Positions 26,210 to 35,256 of a DNA stretch of 64,000 nt are shown piece by piece. The stretch comes from Pedobacter sp. Leaf194. Lineage in GTDB: Bacteria; Bacteroidota; Bacteroidia; Sphingobacteriales; Sphingobacteriaceae. How positions within the stretch are numbered: the stretch's first letter is position 1; each line of letters begins with the position of its first letter. The notes below the pieces were generated by a model. It was given only the letters and a program-made list of their open reading frames with translations. It had not been told where the DNA came from and made no database searches. The DNA lies in the NCBI RefSeq assembly GCF_001423945.1, contig NZ_LMPU01000001.1, positions 1,361,971 to 1,425,970 of the forward strand. Reading direction: 5' to 3'. The position numbers and the translations under genes were made by a program.

Positions 26210-27691
26210 TTAATAACCTGGGTTTTGTGTTAAAGTACCTGCACTTAAATCAATTTCTGTTGAAGGAATTGGCCATACTTCATTCTTATTAGCTTTCCAG
26301 CCTTTCGGACCAAATACAGCGGCTGCACGGCCCTGACGGATTACATCGAAATAACGATCGGATTCCATTGCCAGTTCAACTTGTCTCTCTTTTTGTATAG
26401 CGGTACGTAGCGCATCTTTATCAGATGTGGTAACATCAGGCAAAACGCCTGCTACACCACCTCTGGCACGTGCACGAACCAGATTTAAAGATGATTTAGC
26501 TAAAGTTGGGTTGCCTTGCTCATTAGCAGCCTCAGCGTTCATTAACAGAACATCTGCGTAGCGTAAAACCCGCACATTTTGTTGTGCACCTTCGTTAAAG
26601 CCAGTTATAATTAAACTAAACGGAACGTAAGATTTTTGGTTATACATTGGATTATCACCAGTTGGGTCAATGGCGTCACCCTCAGGAGTAGTTTCACCTC
26701 TGAAAATAATTGTTCCATCTCTTCTTGTATCGCCTGGTTCGTAAGCTGCAGCTAATGCGGCGGTAGGTACATTGAAACCCCAACCTCCAACGCTACCTCT
26801 TACGCCTTGCACCTGGCTATACTGAGAAGTTGCTGAACCTGCAATCGCCGGTCTGATTTCACACTGAATTTCGAAAACAGATTCAACACTGTTTTCATTG
26901 TTCAAACGGAAACTTTGCTCATAATTTGGAACAAGACCGTAACCCATGGTCATAACTGTATTGGTATAAGCAAGTACATCTGCCCATTTTTGCTGATACA
27001 TAGCAACTTTTGCATGTAAAGCCAGTGCGGCACCTTTTGTTGCCCTACCTAAATCTGTTGCCGGATAGGTTTGTGGCAGAGTTGCTGCAGCATCGTTCAA
27101 ATCTTGCTCAATAGCAGCCCAAACTTGCGCCTTAGGTGTTCTTGGGATGTTAAATTCAGTTGCATCTTTTGGTACTTTTAAACGCAAAGGCACGTCACCA
27201 AAAGCACGCACTAACCTGAAGTACGAATAAGCACGAACAAATTTAGCTTCCGCGATATAGCGGGCCTTAAGGTTCGCATCCATGGTGATTGCCGGAATGT
27301 TATCCAAAACCTGGTTGCAAAGGTTGATGTTTTGATACTGACCTGTCCAGAAACCTTGCAACTGGCCTTCGGTTGATGTAACTGTAAACGAATCGAAGCC
27401 ATTTAGATAGCTTGCATCATTTGCAGAACTTCCTTTTTCAGCGTCATCACCTGCAATGCTTTCAACTGCAAGTGCCGGGAATGCTGTATTTTCCCAGCTT
27501 CTTAAGTTGGCATAGATAGAATTTACCGCTTTAGTTGCATCATCCTGTGTTTTCCAAAAACTAACAGCAGGTTGTTGTGCTTGTGGGTCTACATCTAAAA
27601 AGCTTTTTTTACATGCAGGCAATATCAACAGACCAGAGCATAAAGCAATAAGGCCTATCTTTTGTATATAATTATTTTTATAAATTTTCAT
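26210..27691 (-). CDS. SusD/RagB family nutrient-binding lipoprotein
   Basis: 493 residues. Lipobox C27 (LLILPACKKSFLDVDPQ) and the SusD core with TPR-like helices (ARYIAEAKFVRAYSYFRLVRAFGDVPL), closing with the family C-terminal motif (RYFDVIRQGRAAAVFG ... WPIPSTEIDLSAGTLTQNPGY). It works as the lid of the SusC barrel on the outer membrane and picks the oligosaccharide. The gene is 11 bases downstream of susC. Confidence 0.93.
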   Translation of the reverse strand: MKIYKNNYIQKIGLIALCSGLLILPACKKSFLDVDPQAQQPAVSFWKTQDDATKAVNSIYANLRSWENTAFPALAVESIAGDDAEKGSSANDASYLNGFDSFTVTSTEGQLQGFWTGQYQNINLCNQVLDNIPAITMDANLKARYIAEAKFVRAYSYFRLVRAFGDVPLRLKVPKDATEFNIPRTPKAQVWAAIEQDLNDAAATLPQTYPATDLGRATKGAALALHAKVAMYQQKWADVLAYTNTVMTMGYGLVPNYEQSFRLNNENSVESVFEIQCEIRPAIAGSATSQYSQVQGVRGSVGGWGFNVPTAALAAAYEPGDTRRDGTIIFRGETTPEGDAIDPTGDNPMYNQKSYVPFSLIITGFNEGAQQNVRVLRYADVLLMNAEAANEQGNPTLAKSSLNLVRARARGGVAGVLPDVTTSDKDALRTAIQKERQVELAMESDRYFDVIRQGRAAAVFGPKGWKANKNEVWPIPSTEIDLSAGTLTQNPGY

Positions 27692-27702
27692 TGCTTTGTT
27701 TA

Positions 27703-30700
27703 TTAGAAAGTAACTTGTAGACCGAATCTATAAATGGCTGACAAAGGATAAACACTTGCATCAATTCCTGCATTGGTTGGCGTACCACCAATTTCTGGAG
27801 TGAAGCCTTTGTAACCGAATATGTTTATCGCATTTTGTGCATCAACAAAAACCCTAACTCTTTGTATTTTCCATTTGCTCATTAACATTGACGGTAATGC
27901 ATAACCTAGCTGAATGTTTCTCACACGGATATATGAACCATCTTCTACATAGAATGAGTTTGGAGCCGAGTTTGAGTTAGACCCTACATTAGCAGAAGGA
28001 TAGGTAGTAGAAGTTCCAGCACCATGCCATCTGTTATCATAAAAGTCTTTGCTGAAATTTTCATTACCAAAACGGTAAGCGATATTTGCATTGTAAACAT
28101 CAACGCCCGCAACACCTTGAATATCTACTGTTAAATCAAAGTTTTTGTAGCCGAAGGTTGTGTTGATGCCGTAGTTAAATTTTGGATTTGGATTACCTAA
28201 CACAACGCGGTCTTTTCCATCAATTACACCATCGCCATTTTGGTCAATGTATCTAAAATCGCCAGGTTTGGCGCCAGGTTGCGCTGAAGAAGTAACTTCT
28301 GCTGCGGTTTGGAAAATTCCAGCCACTTTATAACCGTAAAATTCACCAATTGCACCACCTTGAATGGTACGTGTTGCCAAAGCACCATTTGCAATACCCG
28401 CTCCACCAGCGTAAATTGGGTTTAAGCCTGTAACAACTGATAGAACTTTGTTATTGTTTATACCAATATTACCACTAACTGAATAGCTGAAGCCACTTTT
28501 CGTCTTATCCGCATAGGTAGCTAAAAATTCAAAACCACGATTTTGAAAATCTGCCTGATTACCAATCTGAGTACCAGAACTTGTTCCAATAGACGATAAG
28601 ATTGGAATTGCGAAAATCGCCTGCTCGGTTTTTTTATTGTAAACACCTGTTTCAATACTTAACTTATTATCCAGGAATCTGGCCTCAATGCCGATATCAG
28701 TACCGGTTGTGCGCTCCCAATTTAAGAACGAAGGTACCAAAGAGTTAACATTAGCGCCAGTATAACCTACACCATTAAAGAAGGCAACCAAATTACCGCC
28801 CTGCGCTACCGTTAAAGTAGTCGGGTTAACCGGTACACCTGCGTTACCTACTTTACCCCAAGAACCTTTTAGCTTTAAATAGTTAACTACTTTTTGGTCT
28901 TTCATGAAATTTTCGTTTGTAATTACCCAGCCAGCACCGATTGCAGGAAAGTAACCCCAAAGGTCGCCACCACCGAAAAATTGTGAAGCGGCATCACCAC
29001 GAAGTGTCGCATTTAACAAATATTTATCTTTATAAGAGTAATTTACACGACCGAAATAAGAGTTCGATGTAGCTAAACTACCACCATCAACAACTGTTCG
29101 GGTTGCCGCTGTACCTAAAGAAAGATACAAATCGCCATCACTTGTGTAAGGAACATCGAATGCAGTAGAATTGATGAAATATGATTTTCTACGTTGAGCC
29201 GTTGTACCTGCTAAAACGGTGATGTTATGGTCTCCGAAAGTGTTTTTATAGGTCAGCGTGTTTTCTAAAATCCAGTTTCTGGTTTCGGACCTGTTAATGT
29301 TTAGGGTGCTTTGTGTTGTTCTCTGCCCTTGTGTTGCTGAATAAACAGGTGTGTAGCCTCTTACTTCGTTTTGGCCGAAATCGCCACCAGCACTGGTTCT
29401 GAAAGTAAAGTTTTTCAAAAATGTTAATTCTGCATAAACATTACCAGTCATTCTATAATTTTTAGATTTCTGGTTAAAATAATCCAGCGTTACCTGAGGG
29501 TTGAAGTTGTTACCACCGCCTAAACTGAAATCATTCGCATCGCCATAGCTACCATCAGCATAATAAACCGGAACTACTGGCCCGGCTGCATATAACTGAC
29601 GGAAAATACCGCCATCGATATCATTTGTGTTGATAGCAGTTCCTGAGACTGTGTAACCAACTTTCAAAGGTTTTGCAAGCTGAAAATCATTAGAAAGTTT
29701 TGCAGTATAACGTTGGTAATTCTGGGTTTTAACAATACCATCCTCATTTGTGTAACCTAATGAGAAGTTATAAGTTGTTTTCTCCGTTCCACCGTTTACC
29801 GAAACCTGGTGATTGGTTTGCAATGCATTTCTGAATGCCTGGTTGTACCAATTAGTTCCTGTACCGAAAGATGAAGGATTTGCAAATAATGCATTTGCGC
29901 CGTTAGAAGCAGATAATTCATTGATGATGGTTGCGTATTCAGTGGCATTGGCCATCTCTACCTGGTTTGTTACCGCTTTAAATCCGATTGATCCATTGTA
30001 GCTGATTACAGGTTCGCCGGTTTTACCTTTTCTGGTTGTAATTAATACAACACCATTTGCTGCTCTGATACCATAAATAGATTGAGATGATGCATCTTTC
30101 AAAATACTTAAGTTTTCGATATCAGCTGGGTTTAAAAAGCTAATTTCATCGTACCAAACACCATCAACAACATAAAGTACACCTGTGTTACCATAAATTG
30201 TACCTGTACCACGAATGGTAATCTGAGGCGAAGAACCTGGTGCACCGTTGTTCGTGATAGATACACCGGCCACTTTACCTTGCAAGGCACTAATGGCATT
30301 TGTTGAGGCCTGCTTAGCGATGTCATCACCTTTTACTGTTGCAACAGAACCAGTCACATCAATTTTGCGCTGTGTACCATAACCAACCACAACAACCTGA
30401 TCGAGCTGCTGTGAGGATGATGCCAATTCTACATTAATGGTTGTTCGGTTATTAACAGGTATCTCCTGCGGGGTGTAACCTAAGTATTGAAATACTAAAG
30501 TTGCATTTGCCGGTGCGCTAATGCTGTACGCTCCTGATGCATCTGTTTGAGTGCCAATTTGTGTCCCTTTTACTAACACGCTCACGCTCGGGATGGTGGT
30601 TTTGTCGCCTCCATCTGTAACCCTACCTTTTACGGTAATGTTTTGCGCAAATGCTACGTTAATTGCGAGTAAACAAATTCCGGCCAGAACAGAAATTCTT

Positions 30701-30717
30701 GTAAAAATTCTTTTCAT
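27703..30717 (-). CDS. SusC/RagA family TonB-dependent outer-membrane transporter
   Basis: 1004 residues. Signal peptide 1-24, carboxypeptidase-regulatory-like domain about 28-100 (ITVKGRVTDGGDKTTIPSVS), then the SusC signature region LDQVVVVGYGTQRKIDVTGSV, a plug (KVAGVSITNNGAPGSSPQI) and a large beta-barrel ending in RFGLQVTF with C-terminal Phe. Imports oligosaccharides across the outer membrane with TonB energy. First gene of the locus; its promoter should lie in 30718-31060. Confidence 0.94.
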   Translation of the reverse strand: MKRIFTRISVLAGICLLAINVAFAQNITVKGRVTDGGDKTTIPSVSVLVKGTQIGTQTDASGAYSISAPANATLVFQYLGYTPQEIPVNNRTTINVELASSSQQLDQVVVVGYGTQRKIDVTGSVATVKGDDIAKQASTNAISALQGKVAGVSITNNGAPGSSPQITIRGTGTIYGNTGVLYVVDGVWYDEISFLNPADIENLSILKDASSQSIYGIRAANGVVLITTRKGKTGEPVISYNGSIGFKAVTNQVEMANATEYATIINELSASNGANALFANPSSFGTGTNWYNQAFRNALQTNHQVSVNGGTEKTTYNFSLGYTNEDGIVKTQNYQRYTAKLSNDFQLAKPLKVGYTVSGTAINTNDIDGGIFRQLYAAGPVVPVYYADGSYGDANDFSLGGGNNFNPQVTLDYFNQKSKNYRMTGNVYAELTFLKNFTFRTSAGGDFGQNEVRGYTPVYSATQGQRTTQSTLNINRSETRNWILENTLTYKNTFGDHNITVLAGTTAQRRKSYFINSTAFDVPYTSDGDLYLSLGTAATRTVVDGGSLATSNSYFGRVNYSYKDKYLLNATLRGDAASQFFGGGDLWGYFPAIGAGWVITNENFMKDQKVVNYLKLKGSWGKVGNAGVPVNPTTLTVAQGGNLVAFFNGVGYTGANVNSLVPSFLNWERTTGTDIGIEARFLDNKLSIETGVYNKKTEQAIFAIPILSSIGTSSGTQIGNQADFQNRGFEFLATYADKTKSGFSYSVSGNIGINNNKVLSVVTGLNPIYAGGAGIANGALATRTIQGGAIGEFYGYKVAGIFQTAAEVTSSAQPGAKPGDFRYIDQNGDGVIDGKDRVVLGNPNPKFNYGINTTFGYKNFDLTVDIQGVAGVDVYNANIAYRFGNENFSKDFYDNRWHGAGTSTTYPSANVGSNSNSAPNSFYVEDGSYIRVRNIQLGYALPSMLMSKWKIQRVRVFVDAQNAINIFGYKGFTPEIGGTPTNAGIDASVYPLSAIYRFGLQVTF

Positions 30718-31060
30718 GCTTTATTAAAATTTAGTTTAATTGTTACGATAAATGTGAGGTTGTTTTTCCGCTTGTGCAAGCAATTGCACCTCTACATTAA
30801 TACATCATAGTCGAATGTGTAGTATCTCAAACTGATATACCAATTGCCGAAACAGCCTGAAAACGCACTTTTCTGGATTGTAACTGATTAATTACGACTA
30901 CACAAGTGTAGAATGTACACGAAGTGTTTTGAAAGGGTTGAAAACTTGTTATGAGAGGTAATGATGTAGTGTTGAAATGATGAAAGATGTTAAAGTACTG
31001 TTAAAAATCTGAGTTGTGTATTTCTGACCATTGAACTTTTCAAGCGGAAATAGTTGATGA
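30718..31060. promoter_or_regulatory. regulatory gap between susC and its regulator, with a palindrome
   Basis: 343 bases without a gene. It contains the inverted repeat CTACAC-AA-GTGTAG at 30898-30911, overlapping a second inverted pair GTGTAG/GTACAC (30906-30920), and an isolated GTGTAG at 30817-30822. These look like operator half-sites for the neighbouring LuxR-type regulator. No clear TAnnTTTG box was found on the minus strand. Confidence 0.45.
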
Positions 31061-33940
31061 TTAAAGCTCCATCAAAAATTCTGTAAGGTTTTTATCGTGA
31101 GGAACATTCAGTTTTTTCCGCAGGCGATATCTGCGAATCTCGACGCCACGAAGGGTGATGTTTAGCAATGACGACATTTCTTTACTGCTCATATTCATCC
31201 TAAGGTATGCGCAGAGTTTGAGGTCGTTCGGAACTAAATCAGGGTGACCGATTTTTAGTTTCTTAAAGAAGCTTTCATGTGCTTCGTTAAAGCTGTTTTC
31301 AAACAAATGCCAGTCACGTTCATCATTCATGCCGTCGTTTATAACTTTTTGAATTCTTCGAACCTGTTCATCAGCCAGCTTTTTGCCGTTTTCATCTTTA
31401 AGTTTTAGGATTTCTTCACTTAGCTTTTGCAACAACTCATTTTTGTACACCAGGGTCATAGCAGAATTAGCCAGCTCGCGGTTTTTTGAGGCCAGCTCTG
31501 CCTGCAACTTTTCCGTTTGTAACTTGGTAATCTGCTTTTCATTCGCTTCCGATTCCTGCTTCAAAATTTCATCCTGCTCGGCCTGTAATCTGTCGCTAAT
31601 TTTTTGACTGTCTCTCCGCAATTTTGCTTCGTAAATTCGTTTACCCATTATTAAGGCTACGATAATTATTAGTGCGTAAAACAGCAGCGCCAGGTTGCTA
31701 AAATACCATGGGCGCAGGATTCTGAATTCGAAAGTTGTAATTTCAGTAACTTTAGAATCGTTTATTTTAGCCCGAACCATAAACTTATACTTTCCGCTAC
31801 TCAAGTTTGTAAAATCTTTTTGAGTTGCATAACTCCAGTCAGACCAATCCTTGGAGTAGCCTTCCAGGTAGTATTGGAATTTTATTTTCGCTTGCCTGTA
31901 ATAAGGTAATGCGAAAGAAATCCGGATGTTGTTTCTGTTGTTTTTAATTTCAATTTCAGAACCGTCATTTCCATTTTCGCTTATTATCGAATATTTGTCG
32001 GTTATGTCTTCTATACGTCTTATTAATACATTTTGTAGAAGTCTATTGGCTTGCGACTGTATCTTTTGATTTGCATTGTAGAACACAAAACCATCATCTA
32101 CGCTAATTAAATAAATTGAACTGCTAATCCGGCTTATGTTTTCATAGTATTGAACCATTTTACCATCAAGCACACTAAAGCGATTAGAGTCTATGGAAAT
32201 TTTACCCGGCACACCAAAATTGGCAAGGGCAGTTTTGCCATGGTTAATAAACCAATATTTTTTTGAGCCCGCATCGATAATTTTGTTCGAAGAGGCGAAA
32301 GATCCTAGTGCTTTGTTTAATACCGTATATTTCGAAAACCGATCGCTTAAGTTGTCGTAGGTGTAAAATCCGGCTTCACTGGCAAAAACAATTTTATCTT
32401 CTAAATTAAAAAGGTTTAGATTATAGTTTGTGGGCAAGCCGCTTTTTTCATCATAATACTTGTTCGATACAACAGCACTGTAATCGCTGCTCAACTTCAG
32501 CTTGTAAAGGCCTTTGTAGGCATGGCTAACCCAAATTTCCCCTTTATTGTCTTGTTCAACATACCTGGATGGAACGCTGAAATTTGCGATTTTCTTGAAA
32601 AACTGCCACTTTCCTGATGCATTTTTATTGAAGAGCAACAAGCCCGTGTAGGTTCCCTGGATAAGTAAATTTGGGTTACTGTTTAATTTTTTAATTGTCC
32701 AGCCACCGCTGTAAGTGGTTAGTTTTTCGATTTTATCGCCCACTACATTAAAGGTTCCATTATTATGGCCGCAAAGCAACTGGTCGTCGATAATGTTTAA
32801 CTCCCAAACCTGCCCTTGAGAATTAGGTATAAGCCTGAAGCTTAGATCGGAAAACTGGCCAGCATCTTTCCATTCGCTGTAAAACAAACCCTGATTTGTG
32901 CCAAGATAAATTTTTCCTTTGAAAATAACACTCGAATAAACGGTACCGAAAACGCCGGTTTTATCCAGGTAGAAGTATAGTGGCGAGTTAAGTTCAATCC
33001 TGTCGATGCCGTTATCTAAACCAGCCCAAAGGTTTTGCTCGTTGTCGCTATAAAGGCTTAAAACTGTGTTATTTTGCAGTCCGCTCGATTTATTAATTCT
33101 TTGGATGATATTTCCTGCTTCGTCGATAATGATTATGCCATTTAAAATGGTTCCATAAGCATAATATTTATCGAGAATTTTCGCCCCGTTGTTTAATTGA
33201 AATGCCGATAAAAATGAATTTGCCGGTGTATTGAAAGGCTTAAATGTTTTCCCGTCGAATAAAAACAATCCGTTTTTGCCGGTACCGATAAGTAAGGTAT
33301 TCTCTTTGAATGGTAGGATGGAAAGCACTCCGGTTTTGCATATTACATCGCTGCCCGGAATAAATTCGAGTTTCGTGCCTTTTAGTTCATACAAGCCTTT
33401 GTCCTCAACAATAAAGCGATTACCAATTTTATAAGAAAACAGAAAATTGCTGGCATTTTTCAGGACTGTAATTTTCCCGTTCGCATAAATGTAAATGGTG
33501 CTGAAAGACTGAAAAATAACTTTATTGCCGTAGATATGAATTTTCCAAATCTCATCTTTTAACTGATCAGCTTTGGGAATGAGCTTGGTTAGTGATGTGT
33601 ATGTTAGTCTATTGTGTTTGAAAGACCAGTAGCCAAAGTCGCCAAAGCCACCCGTAAAAATTTTTCCATTTTCGTCTGTTGCAACCGAGCGAACAATTTG
33701 GTTGTTCGGCATTTTATACTTTTGCCAGTAGCGGCCATCATAGGTTAGAAGGCCTTCGGCATTGCCGAAATACATCACACCATTTTTATCTTTTGCAATA
33801 CTCCAGTTTTGGTTGCCAGATGCATATATGGCTTTAGGGTAATTTTCTATGTAAGGCACACCGATGCTTTTTATGTCAGCGGCATAACTTTTTGCAGTGA
33901 GGATTAAAAATAAGAAAAGGCAACTCAGTATTTTTCGCAT
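31061..33940 (-). CDS. membrane-bound one-component regulator: beta-propeller, Y_Y_Y domain, coiled coil, LuxR-type HTH
   Basis: 959 residues. Sec signal 1-20; periplasmic two-component-regulator propeller repeats through about 630 (GVMYFGNAEGLLTYDGRYW, NLWAGLDNGIDRIEL); Y_Y_Y domain about 650-740 (YYLEGYSKDWSDWSYAT, LSSGKYKFMVRAK); one membrane segment about 745-766; a long charged coiled coil about 770-850; and a C-terminal LuxR-like HTH about 895-950 (NDLKLCAYLRMNMSSKEM, RGVEIRRYRLRKKL). It has no histidine kinase or receiver domain, so it is not a hybrid two-component system; it must pass the periplasmic glycan signal straight to its cytoplasmic DNA-binding part. Its position upstream of susC points to control of this locus. 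Confidence 0.88.
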   Translation of the reverse strand: MRKILSCLFLFLILTAKSYAADIKSIGVPYIENYPKAIYASGNQNWSIAKDKNGVMYFGNAEGLLTYDGRYWQKYKMPNNQIVRSVATDENGKIFTGGFGDFGYWSFKHNRLTYTSLTKLIPKADQLKDEIWKIHIYGNKVIFQSFSTIYIYANGKITVLKNASNFLFSYKIGNRFIVEDKGLYELKGTKLEFIPGSDVICKTGVLSILPFKENTLLIGTGKNGLFLFDGKTFKPFNTPANSFLSAFQLNNGAKILDKYYAYGTILNGIIIIDEAGNIIQRINKSSGLQNNTVLSLYSDNEQNLWAGLDNGIDRIELNSPLYFYLDKTGVFGTVYSSVIFKGKIYLGTNQGLFYSEWKDAGQFSDLSFRLIPNSQGQVWELNIIDDQLLCGHNNGTFNVVGDKIEKLTTYSGGWTIKKLNSNPNLLIQGTYTGLLLFNKNASGKWQFFKKIANFSVPSRYVEQDNKGEIWVSHAYKGLYKLKLSSDYSAVVSNKYYDEKSGLPTNYNLNLFNLEDKIVFASEAGFYTYDNLSDRFSKYTVLNKALGSFASSNKIIDAGSKKYWFINHGKTALANFGVPGKISIDSNRFSVLDGKMVQYYENISRISSSIYLISVDDGFVFYNANQKIQSQANRLLQNVLIRRIEDITDKYSIISENGNDGSEIEIKNNRNNIRISFALPYYRQAKIKFQYYLEGYSKDWSDWSYATQKDFTNLSSGKYKFMVRAKINDSKVTEITTFEFRILRPWYFSNLALLFYALIIIVALIMGKRIYEAKLRRDSQKISDRLQAEQDEILKQESEANEKQITKLQTEKLQAELASKNRELANSAMTLVYKNELLQKLSEEILKLKDENGKKLADEQVRRIQKVINDGMNDERDWHLFENSFNEAHESFFKKLKIGHPDLVPNDLKLCAYLRMNMSSKEMSSLLNITLRGVEIRRYRLRKKLNVPHDKNLTEFLMEL

Positions 33941-34215
33941 TTATAAATTTTCGTCAACACCTTTTTTACCAAAATAATGAAAATGTAGGGAAGTATTAAA
34001 ATCAAATATTTCTAAACGGGCATTGCCAGCCGAATTATCTTGTGCAATTTAGGCTTAACAAGTAATGAATGCAAACGAGGCTTAAGTTTTTAGCACAATA
34101 TGCATTAAACCCCTTAAAAAAACAGGCTCTTGCTGAAATCATCTTTTTAGACTGATAGTTACATACGATTGAAAACTAATGTAAGGTCATCGGTGTAAAT
34201 AAAGCAGGAGCAGGC

Positions 34216-35163
34216 TTACCCTACAATTTCAGCTTTTTTTGTTACCGGTTGAGGAACTTTTACGTAGTAGCCAGTGCCATCATATGGGCGTTTGCGTGGA
34301 TTGGTTGTGCAGGCAATGGAGCAACAGCCTTGCAAGGTTTCGCCACAATCATCGCACTGCGTAATGTGTTCATTGCATTCGGGGTTTGCGCAGTTTATCA
34401 TCTTTGGCGTCGTTTTTCCGCAATTAAAGCAAACCGAAACAATTGACGGATTGACTGCATTAACATCTACAGCGATTCTGTTATCAAATACGTAGCATTT
34501 ACCTTCGAAATCTTTACCGCCGGCTTCTTTACCGTATTTTATGATTCCGCCGTGTAACTGGTATACGTCATTAAATCCGTGGTGAAGCAACAATGCAGAT
34601 GCTTTTTCGCACTTAATGCCTCCTGTGCAATAGGTTAAAATCTTTTTGTCTTTGTACTGGGCTAGCTGGTTTATCTGTTCAGGGAAATCACGGAAATTTT
34701 CAATATCAAGTGTTATTGCATTTTTAAATTTCCCTAAGTTATGCTCATAATTAGAACGTACATCCAAGATAACAACATCATCATCATCTTTCATTTTCAT
34801 AAAATCGACTGGCTCGAGATGTTTGCCGGTTTTCTCATTCGGGTTAATAATGGACGTATCTCTTAAACCTGAATGGACTATCTCTGATTTATAACGACAA
34901 TGCATTTTAAGGAAAGAAGGTTCTTCTACATCATCAATTTTGAATTCAGTTTTAGCGAAACGGGGGTCGGCATGTATGGCTTCCATATAAGCCTGGCAGG
35001 CTTCCGCCGTACCCGAAACAGTACCATTTAAACCTTCGTCGGCCACGATGATTCTGCCAACTAAATTCAATGATTTACAAAATTTTAAGTGGTCGGCGGC
35101 AAATTGTTCCGCGTCTGCTATGTAACTATAGCAATAGTAAAGTAGTGTCTGATATTTTTTCAT
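34216..35163 (-). CDS. trhO: tRNA uridine 5-oxyacetic acid pathway hydroxylase, rhodanese type (YceA family)
   Basis: 315 residues from the ATG at 35163 (MKKYQTLLYY). Acylphosphatase-like N-terminal part (ADEGLNGTVSG), then a rhodanese domain with catalytic C179 in LTYCTGGIKCEKA and DVRSNYEHNLG. A cysteine-rich C-terminal tail (CFNCG, CANPEC, CDDCGETLQGCCS) probably binds zinc. Family members oxygenate U34 of several tRNAs to 5-hydroxyuridine. Single gene. Confidence 0.9.
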   Translation of the reverse strand: MKKYQTLLYYCYSYIADAEQFAADHLKFCKSLNLVGRIIVADEGLNGTVSGTAEACQAYMEAIHADPRFAKTEFKIDDVEEPSFLKMHCRYKSEIVHSGLRDTSIINPNEKTGKHLEPVDFMKMKDDDDVVILDVRSNYEHNLGKFKNAITLDIENFRDFPEQINQLAQYKDKKILTYCTGGIKCEKASALLLHHGFNDVYQLHGGIIKYGKEAGGKDFEGKCYVFDNRIAVDVNAVNPSIVSVCFNCGKTTPKMINCANPECNEHITQCDDCGETLQGCCSIACTTNPRKRPYDGTGYYVKVPQPVTKKAEIVG

Positions 35164-35256
35164 AACGCATTGATACCGTTGCAAACGGCGTTTAAAGCGT
35201 TACAAAGATAATAAAAAAAGGTAGAAGCTAAAGGCTTTGAAACTTACTCCTAAAAC

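Noticed and set aside
33941..34215. tRNA or small RNA in the gap before trhO
   Set aside because: No cloverleaf, no terminator and no open frame could be found by eye.
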